In this document: piece after piece, positions 8,045 to 13,585 of the stretch | Numbering within the stretch: position 1 is the stretch's first letter | Layout: each line of letters begins with the position of its first letter | Source: an uncultured Prevotella sp. | GTDB taxonomy: Bacteria; Bacteroidota; Bacteroidia; Bacteroidales; Bacteroidaceae | Length of the DNA: 16,526 bases | Assembly (NCBI GenBank): GCA_934281565.1 | Contig: CAKQXI010000042.1 | Coordinates: forward strand, 1-16,526 | Direction: 5' to 3' | The notes under the pieces: generated by a model | Database searches by the model: none | What the model was told of the DNA's origin: nothing | What the model saw: the letters and a program-made list of their open reading frames with translations, nothing else | Made by a program: the position numbers and the translations under genes

Positions 8045-8099
8045 TCCGTACCAAGTCCGTATCTTCTCCGTACCAACTCCGTACCAAGTCCGATAGTGC
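8045..8099. repeat. 11-bp tandem repeat, 4 units plus a degenerate fifth
   Basis: Units start at 8045, 8056, 8067, 8078 and 8089. Three read TCCGTACCAAG or TCCGTACCAAC, the second reads TCCGTATCTTC, and the last keeps only TCCG. The array lies between the cellobiose phosphorylase hairpin and the promoter of the small lipoprotein gene. Similar TCCGTACCAA arrays are, from memory, common between genes in Prevotella and Bacteroides. The rest of 7918-8150 holds nothing else I can name. Confidence 0.85.
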
Positions 8100-8150
8100 A
8101 AAGAAACGTTAATAACCTTTGTATATTTATGTAGAGTCAAATAAAAGATG

Positions 8151-8158
8151 TACTTTTG
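8151..8158 (+). promoter_or_regulatory. -7 promoter box of the small lipoprotein gene
   Basis: TACTTTTG fits TAnnTTTG and lies 30 nt before the ATG at 8189. The -33 position (near 8128) is T-rich but has no clear TTG. Confidence 0.5.
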
Positions 8159-8188
8159 TAAAATATAACCAAAAACATAATTGAGACA

Positions 8189-8599
8189 ATGAAGAAACTA
8201 TTATATCTCGTGGCTGCGTTGATTGCCACCACAACAATCTCGACAACTACCAGTTGCAAGTTTGCACCTAACCAAAACGATGGCGACACGGTGGCAGCAA
8301 GTGAGTTTTATCCAGAGGACACCTCTGCACTCCATGCCAAGAAAGTGATTAAGCAAGACACTGTCCAGAAAGTGGTTGTGGACAGTGTGGATATATTCTA
8401 TATCGGAAGTGGCTCCACTAAATCGATGTTGCAATTAGTTTCTTATCCATCTCGGCGCGACACCTTTATGTATGGCAAGACTCTGCATATCAAGATAAAG
8501 GGCAATGCCGACATCGACCATGTCGTAAGAGTACAATACTATCTCTTGAATGGCAAAGACTCATTGGTCAAGAGTGTGGAGGAAATTGGTCATCAATAA
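8189..8599 (+). CDS. Small lipoprotein of unknown function
   Basis: The 136-residue protein begins MKKLLYLVAALIA and has lipobox T-T-S-C with acylated Cys23, so it is exported and lipid-anchored. The mature part starts with a flexible, acidic stretch (residues ~24-60). A compact beta-rich segment follows (about 62-134: VDSVDIFYIGSGSTKSMLQLV...LHIKIKGNADIDHVVRVQYYLLNGKDSLV), which could be a single Ig-like or beta-sandwich fold. I recognise no family. It is a lone gene with its own -7 box, flanked by repeat-rich intergenic DNA on both sides. Codon use resembles its neighbours, so nothing points to recent transfer. Confidence 0.8.
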   Translation: MKKLLYLVAALIATTTISTTTSCKFAPNQNDGDTVAASEFYPEDTSALHAKKVIKQDTVQKVVVDSVDIFYIGSGSTKSMLQLVSYPSRRDTFMYGKTLHIKIKGNADIDHVVRVQYYLLNGKDSLVKSVEEIGHQ

Positions 8600-8665
8600 T
8601 ATGATATGGCATCCATCATTGCCCCCTCTTTCTCACAAATCTCATCCTTACAATAATTATGTTTT

Positions 8666-8698
8666 GCAAAAATAATGTTTTGAAAACATAATTTTTGC
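8666..8698. repeat. 33-bp near-perfect palindrome (possible terminator of the small lipoprotein gene)
   Basis: The left arm GCAAAAATAATGTTTT (8666-8681) and right arm AAAACATAATTTTTGC (8683-8698) pair around a single central G with one mismatch. It lies about 65 nt after the stop at 8599. The upstream words ATTATGTTTTG (8656-8666) and ATAATGTTTTG (8672-8682) form a near-direct repeat that allows an alternative fold. An AT-rich cruciform or terminator role is possible. Confidence 0.7.
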
Positions 8699-8738
8699 AA
8701 GAATCGACCCTGTTTCTTGTATTTAACTATGTTACAAA

Positions 8739-8802
8739 CATTTATCCTTCACTTTTTATAAAATATCATTGATAATCATAGGATTACAGTGAAGGATAAA
8801 TG
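8739..8802. repeat. 15-bp perfect inverted repeat with 34-nt spacer
   Basis: CATTTATCCTTCACT (8739-8753) is the exact reverse complement of AGTGAAGGATAAATG (8788-8802). The spacer contains ATCATTGATAATCAT, itself partly palindromic. From memory, GTGAAGGATAAATGAAGG-like elements are scattered intergenic repeats in Bacteroidales. It contains no gene and lies about 140 nt beyond the small lipoprotein gene. Bases 8803-8882 hold nothing I can name. Confidence 0.75.
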
Positions 8803-8882
8803 AAGGAGAGGGATACTAAAGTCTTAGCTATAACGTATTATATGCTTTTTAGAGAAGAATACCTATTTTGAGCATCGTTTGT

Positions 8883-8970
8883 CTAGGGTCAAACATTTGT
8901 GTGACCATAGTCAAACGTATGTTTCACTATAGTCGAACATATGTTTGGCTATAGTGAAATGATTAAGTGA
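8883..8970. repeat. 22-bp tandem repeat with internal dyads, four units
   Basis: Units begin at 8883, 8905, 8927 and 8949. The core is CTATAGTCAAACATATGTTT with changes. Units 2 and 3 carry near-palindromes (AAACGTATGTTT and AACATATGTT) and the junctions carry CTATAG. Unit 4 keeps only the CTATAGT-GAAAT half. The period equals two DNA turns, so repeated dyads would lie on the same face of the helix. Confidence 0.8.
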
Positions 8971-8997
8971 GTAAATTTTATTACCCTTTTCTTAGTT

Positions 8998-9049
8998 GAT
9001 TATCACACTATTTCTAATAGATAATCACCCTATTCTTTAATAGTTAATC
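8998..9049. repeat. Second ~22-23-bp tandem repeat, two units plus a fragment
   Basis: GATTATCACACTATTTCTAATA (first 20 bases GATTATCACACTATTTCTAA, 8998-9019) is followed by a diverged copy at 9020-9042 beginning GATAATCACCCTATT, and a third start GTTAATCC at 9043. GATTATC and GATAATC also form an inverted pair. It lies just beyond the 3' end of the AT-rich lipoprotein gene. No clear terminator for that gene is seen in 9050-9097. Confidence 0.6.
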
Positions 9050-9097
9050 CATCTCTATGTACTTGTTTACAAAAAGTGAAGCATATTACAAACTTAA

Positions 9098-10078
9098 TTA
9101 TAATAAAGTTCCATTATCAATATCTACCCTTACTTCATAAGTCTCAGTATCCTTATTGAGGTCTTCGTATATGACTTTCACCTCATAGACATATACATTT
9201 TCTGACTCTTTTGATTTAAAGTTAACTCTCAAATAGTCTTTCTCACCAAGTTTCAAATTTAACTTTTGAACAATTTGAGAATTATCAATATACCATTTTT
9301 CAGGACCATATTGAGATAAATCTAATTTTATTAGAGCATCTTTTCTTATTCCACACTCTCTAGAAACTCCTATATAACAAGAAATTAAATCTCCATTAAA
9401 GCTAGTATATTGGTATTCCCCATCCATAGAATAACAATCAGCTCCTATAAACAAATAATCTCCATACCATTTTATCAATTTAGTATCATACCCAGAAAGA
9501 TTCTTTATCGTTTTACCAGAAAGACCAAACGTTACACATCTCATACCAAAAGTTCTATCTTTTCCATTTTCTTTGGCAACCACATTATATTCAACAACAG
9601 GGTTGGAATTATTTATTAAAAGAGATATGCCAGAAAAAGAAGTCACAGTACCGACATGAAGATTCCCATCATAATCTTTATAACGCCACTCTTTATCAAA
9701 TACAACATTATCTGTCCAAGAAACAGCTTTGGTATAAGTCATTGTTTTTATCTCATCAGAAGTAAATGAAGAATTTAACCAGTCTTTTCTATTTGATTTA
9801 TATCCCTCAAGCCATAAATGTCCATTCTTTAGCCCTATAAAAACCAACATCGAGTCCTCACGCTCACTATGAAATTCATTATCCAAATAAACTGGCTGAG
9901 AATATAACATTCCTATATCTTCAGCTGATTGCTTAGATACTATTTGATATGCTTCTGAAGGCTCATAGTTTAGTATATTTCCATAATTCCACCCATTTGA
10001 TGATTGATCCTCAGATCTACTACAAGAAATCATAATACTTGCAATCAATAACATAAAAAGCCATTTTACTTTTCCCAT
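9098..10078 (-). CDS. AT-rich lipoprotein of unknown function
   Basis: The 326-residue protein has a lipoprotein signal (MGKVKWLFMLLIASIMISC) with acylated Cys19 and a mature Ser/Asp-rich start. The rest is beta-rich with many aromatic residues (for example WLEGYKSNRKDW, WRYKDYDGNLHVG, KWYGDYLFIGADC) and a C-terminal VYVYEVKVIYEDL strand. Cysteines at about 204, 231, 250 and 259 could pair after export. I recognise no family. The gene is visibly richer in A+T than the neighbouring thiN, phosphorylase and peptidase genes, consistent with recent acquisition or with a fast-evolving surface protein. It is monocistronic and preceded by a ~400-nt leader homologous to that of the fimbrillin-like gene, so the two are probably controlled alike. 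There is no Shine-Dalgarno sequence before the ATG. Confidence 0.82.
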   Translation of the reverse strand: MGKVKWLFMLLIASIMISCSRSEDQSSNGWNYGNILNYEPSEAYQIVSKQSAEDIGMLYSQPVYLDNEFHSEREDSMLVFIGLKNGHLWLEGYKSNRKDWLNSSFTSDEIKTMTYTKAVSWTDNVVFDKEWRYKDYDGNLHVGTVTSFSGISLLINNSNPVVEYNVVAKENGKDRTFGMRCVTFGLSGKTIKNLSGYDTKLIKWYGDYLFIGADCYSMDGEYQYTSFNGDLISCYIGVSRECGIRKDALIKLDLSQYGPEKWYIDNSQIVQKLNLKLGEKDYLRVNFKSKESENVYVYEVKVIYEDLNKDTETYEVRVDIDNGTLL

Positions 10079-10475
10079 AACTTAAATTTTGTACATCTAC
10101 CGACTCCCCAAAGTAGAAAGATTGATTATTAACATTTATCTATATACAGAAATGGCGTAGGAATTCTGTACTAACCATCCTTTGTCTGTTGAGGTATTAG
10201 GGGACCTAAGAGGTTAAAGGATATCAGTGCAGAAGTCTACGCCAAAAAGTATATAAGGATAACACAAGATGCACCCTCTCTTTACGAAAGGGCGCATTCG
10301 TGCCATAATATACACATAAAGTGTAGACGTCCACTTGGTTTTCATTATAACCTCTTGTCGAAAGTCCCTAATTTTCAACAAACTATAAGAAAATTGCAGC
10401 AAACGCCAAATCTTATAAATAGAACCAAATCACGGATTAACATCAACATCTCATTGTCGACTATCCACGAAATGA
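10079..10475 (-). ncRNA. Structured 5' leader RNA of the AT-rich lipoprotein gene (copy 2 of the leader family)
   Basis: About 400 nt lie between the promoter and the ATG at 10078. Blocks shared with copy 1, in transcript order, are: hairpin CGACA-ATGAGA-TGTTG (10459-10444); GGCGTTTGCT (10407-10398); TTGAAAATTAGG (10378-10367); GTCTACA and GTGTATAT; CGCCCTTTCGTA; and CCTAATACCTCAA (10201-10189). Between GTCTACA and the last block are stem AUGCGCCCU/AGGGUGCAU (10297-10289 with 10277-10269) and the three-tier stem. That stem has outer CUACGCCA/UGGCGUAG arms, 10244-10237 with 10160-10153 when read on the plus strand, middle AUCCUUU/AAAGGAU (10222-10216 with 10183-10177) and apical UUAGG-UCC-CCUAA. 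A TTAATAATCA...GGGAGT.CGG tail precedes the start codon. Pairing is preserved where bases differ from copy 1. The function is inferred to be cis-regulatory. Confidence 0.7.
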
Positions 10476-10480
10476 TGTTG

Positions 10481-10488
10481 CAAAGATA
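10481..10488 (-). promoter_or_regulatory. -7 promoter box of the AT-rich lipoprotein gene and its leader
   Basis: The minus strand reads TATCTTTG (10488-10481), an exact TAnnTTTG match. The expected start near 10475 falls just before the first conserved leader hairpin, as in copy 1. The -33 position (about 10509-10511) reads TCG rather than TTG. Confidence 0.6.
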
Positions 10489-10573
10489 ATATTAAATTCC
10501 GAAAGAAACGAACGATTTGTACAAAAGTTACAGAAAACAATACAGACAATACTCATATCTTATAAAATTATTG

Positions 10574-10581
10574 TAACTTTG
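10574..10581 (+). promoter_or_regulatory. -7 promoter box of thiN, almost touching the start codon
   Basis: TAACTTTG (10574-10581) matches TAnnTTTG. Only four bases separate it from the ATG at 10586, so transcription would begin at or within a base or two of the start codon. No upstream ATG is available in frame, so a leaderless or nearly leaderless mRNA is implied. Confidence 0.55.
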
Positions 10582-10585
10582 CAGT

Positions 10586-11257
10586 ATGGAACAGAAAACA
10601 CTTGCATATCCTCTCATCACAGCCTCATCTACATTTGATGCTGTGATACTTTGTGATGGCGATTATCCCTCACATCCCATTCCTCTATCCATTCTCAACA
10701 AGGCAAAGTACCTTGTTTGTTGCGATGGAGCAGGTATGAACCATATCCTACATGGTGGTACTCCCGATGCCATTGTAGGAGATGGCGACTCCTTGCCTAC
10801 CGATTTCAAAAAACGGTATGCCGACATATTACACATCGTCCATGAACAAGAGGACAACGACCAGACCAAAGCCACTCGTTTCTGTATAGAACAAGGTTGC
10901 CATCGTATCGCTTATATAGGAAGCACTGGGAAACGAGAGGACCATACCTTGGGGAATATCTCGCTCCTGATAAGATACATGAAAGACTTCCACTTAGATG
11001 TAACCATGATTACAGATAATGGTTATTTCACACCAGCATCTAAGGAACAATCTTTTGAGAGTTTCGCTCGCCAACAGATTAGCATCTTCAACTTTGACAG
11101 CACCCAATTATCTGGCACAGGTTTCCGTTGGCAACCTTATCCTTACCGAGAGTTCTGGCAAGGAGCACTGAACGAAGCAATAGGTGACGAAGTATCTATA
11201 AAAGCGAATGGAAGCTATCTCCTTTTTCACACCTTTGAAGCGAAAAAGGAGAAATAA
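10586..11257 (+). CDS. thiN: Thiamine pyrophosphokinase
   Basis: The 223-residue cytoplasmic protein matches the thiamine pyrophosphokinase family (about 205-225 residues), which converts thiamine and ATP to thiamine pyrophosphate and AMP. The ATP/Mg region shows CDGDYPSHPIPL (23-34), CCDGAGMNHI (45-54) and GDGDS (65-69). The EQEDNDQTKA (87-96) and GSTGKREDHTLGN (112-124) signatures follow. The C-terminal beta-sandwich that binds thiamine (~145-223) contains SIFNFDSTQLSGTGFRW and ends in LFHTFEAKKEK. All conserved acidic motifs are present. It makes the ligand sensed by the TPP riboswitch at the right edge. It is convergent with guaD, with only 13 bp between the stops. It has no thi-box of its own; the promoter sits immediately before the ATG. 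Confidence 0.94.
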   Translation: MEQKTLAYPLITASSTFDAVILCDGDYPSHPIPLSILNKAKYLVCCDGAGMNHILHGGTPDAIVGDGDSLPTDFKKRYADILHIVHEQEDNDQTKATRFCIEQGCHRIAYIGSTGKREDHTLGNISLLIRYMKDFHLDVTMITDNGYFTPASKEQSFESFARQQISIFNFDSTQLSGTGFRWQPYPYREFWQGALNEAIGDEVSIKANGSYLLFHTFEAKKEK

Positions 11258-11270
11258 CCTACATCAAAAT

Positions 11271-11738
11271 CTAATATTCTGTCTTTGTCGTATCCTCACG
11301 CCACATACGGAATGCCCCCAAAGCCTCGTCTCTCATCAAGGCAATCATCGGCTTGTGTCTTTCATCTATCTTTCGCGAAATCTCCTGATAGATAAAGTCA
11401 TCATCAAAGCCTATATCAGCTGCATCTTTCCGATTATTTGCATAATAGATACGTTCCAAATGTGCCCAATAGATAGCACCCAAACACATTGGACATGGCT
11501 CACATGAGGTATAGATCTCACATCCCTCTAAACTAAATGTATACAAAACACGAGTAGCCATACGGATGGCATTTACCTCGGCATGAGCCGTAGGATCGTT
11601 ATCTATCGTCACACTATTGGAAGCCTCTGCTACTATCACACCATCCTTGGCGATAACTGCCCCAAAAGGTCCTCCACCCTTTTTCACACTATCTTTGGAG
11701 AGCTGAATAGCCCTACCCATCAATTCTTCTTTTGTCAT
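11271..11738 (-). CDS. guaD: Guanine deaminase (CDA-fold, zinc-dependent)
   Basis: The 155-residue protein has the cytidine-deaminase fold and matches Bacillus-type guanine deaminase in length and sequence pattern. It converts guanine to xanthine and ammonia in purine salvage/catabolism. The zinc site is His52 in PTAHAEVNAIR with the proton-shuttling Glu54, and Cys82/Cys85 in SCEPCPMCLGAIYW. The GFDDDFIYQEI segment and the WRE....TEY C-terminus are typical of guanine deaminase rather than TadA or cytidine deaminase. There is no signal peptide. It is convergent with thiN. The ~88-nt 5' leader contains a 12-bp tandem repeat, and the promoter overlaps the terminator of the upstream susCD operon. 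Confidence 0.9.
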   Translation of the reverse strand: MTKEELMGRAIQLSKDSVKKGGGPFGAVIAKDGVIVAEASNSVTIDNDPTAHAEVNAIRMATRVLYTFSLEGCEIYTSCEPCPMCLGAIYWAHLERIYYANNRKDAADIGFDDDFIYQEISRKIDERHKPMIALMRDEALGAFRMWREDTTKTEY

Positions 11739-11749
11739 AATTCATGCAA

Positions 11750-11797
11750 TTTATTAGGAAGTTTATTAGGAAATTTATCAGGAAGTTTATTAGGAAC
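11750..11797. repeat. 12-bp tandem repeat, four units, in the guaD leader
   Basis: Units of TTTATTAGGAAG begin at 11750, 11762, 11774 and 11786, with single-base changes (last base A, G or C; one TTTATCAGG). The array ends 11 bases from the guaD start codon and would be transcribed as four CTTCCTAATAAA units. Copy number could vary by slippage. Confidence 0.88.
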
Positions 11798-11832
11798 TCC
11801 CATGAATGGTTCCCTTCATTAAAGTGAGCTTG

Positions 11833-11863
11833 CAAAGATAATAAAAATATCCATTTTAAACAA
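11833..11863 (-). promoter_or_regulatory. Promoter of guaD
   Basis: On the minus strand TTG (11863-11861), a 20-nt spacer and TATCTTTG (11840-11833) form a full Bacteroidetes promoter. The expected transcript start is near 11827, giving a leader of about 88 nt with the 12-bp repeats. The spacer and -33 box lie inside the susCD terminator hairpin. Confidence 0.7.
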
Positions 11864-11903
11864 GATTGCTTAATACAAAGTTGCTTAAAATGGATATTTT
11901 TAT
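11841..11903 (-). terminator. Terminator of the susC-susD operon
   Basis: A perfect 19-bp stem between 11841-11859 and 11885-11903 (core AAAAATATCCATTTTAA / TTAAAATGGATATTTTT) encloses a 25-nt loop. It lies 25 nt beyond the susD stop. The descending arm, read on the minus strand, ends in TATTTTTAT. The loop holds the -33 box of the guaD promoter. Confidence 0.8.
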
Positions 11904-11928
11904 ATCAAAGAGGGTGGAGATGGGAAGT

Positions 11929-13548
11929 CTAATAGCCCTTATTCTGGCTTAACTTATTATTCAAATCTATACACTTCTGCGGAATAGGGAAGACAGTGGT
12001 ATAGCCTGAAGACTCACCCTCAAGTGGTTCACGAAGATCGTAGGCTTCCGTAAACTTACCAAAGCGAATAAGGTCTTGACGACGCCAGCCCTCCCAAACC
12101 AATTCTAATAAACGTTCTTCTAAGATATTATCCAACGTAGCTGTACGATTGGGCATACCGACACGAGAACGGACAGCATTCAGTTCTGCACTTCCATCCT
12201 CACCATTGCGAACCTTAGCCTCTGCTTTCATCAACAGAGCATCAGCATAACGGAATAGAACGATGTCATTGCTTTGCAGTTTGCCATCCATATACGAAGT
12301 TCTGTCTACCTCATACTTTGCCATCCTTGCCCCAGCAGTCTTGATATACTTGCTGTCCGTAAGGTTCTGCTTCACTTCAAAAGGTTGATATTCCAATGGC
12401 TTTCCATCATCTTGCATCAACTCCTTGCCATCCACTTTCACGATACCAGTCACAAAGTTAACCTTGCAACGAGCATCCTCGTCTTTCTCGCCATAATGGT
12501 TGGCTTTCATGGTTGAGACAGTAGCACACGTTCCATTCTCCGAGCCCCAACCCAAAGCACCACCATGAATATAATGATAAGAACGGAAAAGGTAATGGAA
12601 CTGAGCTGCATAGATATTCTTGTCCATCGGAATGGTAAAGATATTCTCGTCGGAATACTCATTAATCGTAGAGAAATTATGGGCATAGTCATGTTCCAGA
12701 GTATATCCTTCGCTTGCCAGTTTGTCGCAATAGTAAATACACGTTTGCCAAGCATTCAACTTCTGTCCATCCACTAAGAAGAATATGTTCTTGCCAGCAG
12801 GACGGTTCGCATAACCATCCGTCCAGTTATCATACATATAGATTTCGGCATTCAGTGCCAACTTCGCCAAGAGGAAGTTGACTACAGGCTGCGTAACTCT
12901 ACCATAATAACTTCCTTCTCTATTGCTATGCTCATCTGGAAGTTCTGGCAAAACAGACTGTAATTCCTTGAATATGAATTGAAATACTTCGCTTCGCTCC
13001 GACTGGACGGAACCATCGTTGAGTGGAATTCTTCCATACATATCCATCAGATAATAATAGAAGATTGCACGAATAGCCCTCACTTCAGCACTATATGCCT
13101 GTTTTTGATTGGCAGTAAGCAAGGCAGACTTTTCCTCGATAATGCCAAGTGACTTATTGGCAAGCACTATCACCTTATAAAGATACTTCCATGTGTCATA
13201 AAGCGAGATGTCATTGGCACTCCACTTATGTTGATACATCGCATTCCATAAACCACCATCATACCAATCGCCACCCCTAATCGGGATGATAGCCTCATCA
13301 GTAGTCAGCGTATTATAGTCATATACACCTCGGCAAGTACCTTGCAAGCCCTCGCTCTCTTGAGTTCCACCTATATAATTATAAAGCGATGCTACGGCAT
13401 TGACATAGATGTTCGATGCGGAATTATAAATTTGGCTTTCATCCAACTGATCCTTTGGATGCTCACTCAAGCAAGAAGTAAATGCGAGCGATGCCCCTAA
13501 GAGCATACCAAAAGAAACCCTATGCAAGTTTAATATATATCGTTTCAT
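11929..13548 (-). CDS. SusD/RagB-family outer-membrane lipoprotein
   Basis: The 539-residue lipoprotein has lipobox F-T-S-C with Cys26. SusD proteins form the substrate-binding lid over a SusC channel at the outer membrane. The N-terminal TPR-like region contains ALL-type helices with YKVIVLANKSLGIIEE and the EVRAIRAIFYYYLMDMYGRIPL motif (~165-190), which is characteristic of the family. The C-terminal RagB/SusD part contains DIVLFRYADALLMKAEAKVRNG, LNAVRSRVGMP and the closing LEERLLELVWEGWRRQDLIRFGKF. The end, VFPIPQKCIDLNNKLSQNKGY, is the usual family C-terminus. It starts 37 nt after the susC stop, in one operon, and is the last gene before the hairpin at 11841-11903. No glycoside hydrolase, sensor or sulfatase is adjacent in the window, so the substrate is unknown. 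Confidence 0.94.
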   Translation of the reverse strand: MKRYILNLHRVSFGMLLGASLAFTSCLSEHPKDQLDESQIYNSASNIYVNAVASLYNYIGGTQESEGLQGTCRGVYDYNTLTTDEAIIPIRGGDWYDGGLWNAMYQHKWSANDISLYDTWKYLYKVIVLANKSLGIIEEKSALLTANQKQAYSAEVRAIRAIFYYYLMDMYGRIPLNDGSVQSERSEVFQFIFKELQSVLPELPDEHSNREGSYYGRVTQPVVNFLLAKLALNAEIYMYDNWTDGYANRPAGKNIFFLVDGQKLNAWQTCIYYCDKLASEGYTLEHDYAHNFSTINEYSDENIFTIPMDKNIYAAQFHYLFRSYHYIHGGALGWGSENGTCATVSTMKANHYGEKDEDARCKVNFVTGIVKVDGKELMQDDGKPLEYQPFEVKQNLTDSKYIKTAGARMAKYEVDRTSYMDGKLQSNDIVLFRYADALLMKAEAKVRNGEDGSAELNAVRSRVGMPNRTATLDNILEERLLELVWEGWRRQDLIRFGKFTEAYDLREPLEGESSGYTTVFPIPQKCIDLNNKLSQNKGY

Positions 13549-13585
13549 ATTTATCTCATTAACATTAAATGAATAGAAAGATTTG

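Noticed and set aside
8883..8970. A CRISPR array
   Set aside because: Units are contiguous without unique spacers and degrade along the array; no cas genes are present.
10214..10402. A 62-codon minus-strand frame inside the copy 2 leader, possibly a leader peptide
   Set aside because: The equivalent region of the copy 1 leader is open only in a different frame or encodes an unrelated peptide, and differences between the copies preserve RNA pairing rather than amino acids.
1251..10475. The two homologous leaders as ends of a composite mobile element or an invertible promoter switch
   Set aside because: Both copies have the same orientation, lie 8.8 kb apart, each has its own promoter, and no transposase, recombinase or target-site duplication is seen; simple inversion would need inverted copies.
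11583..11822. A plus-strand frame with LLGSLLGNLSGSLLG repeats
   Set aside because: The amino-acid repeats come from the 12-bp DNA repeat in the guaD leader and the rest is antisense to guaD.
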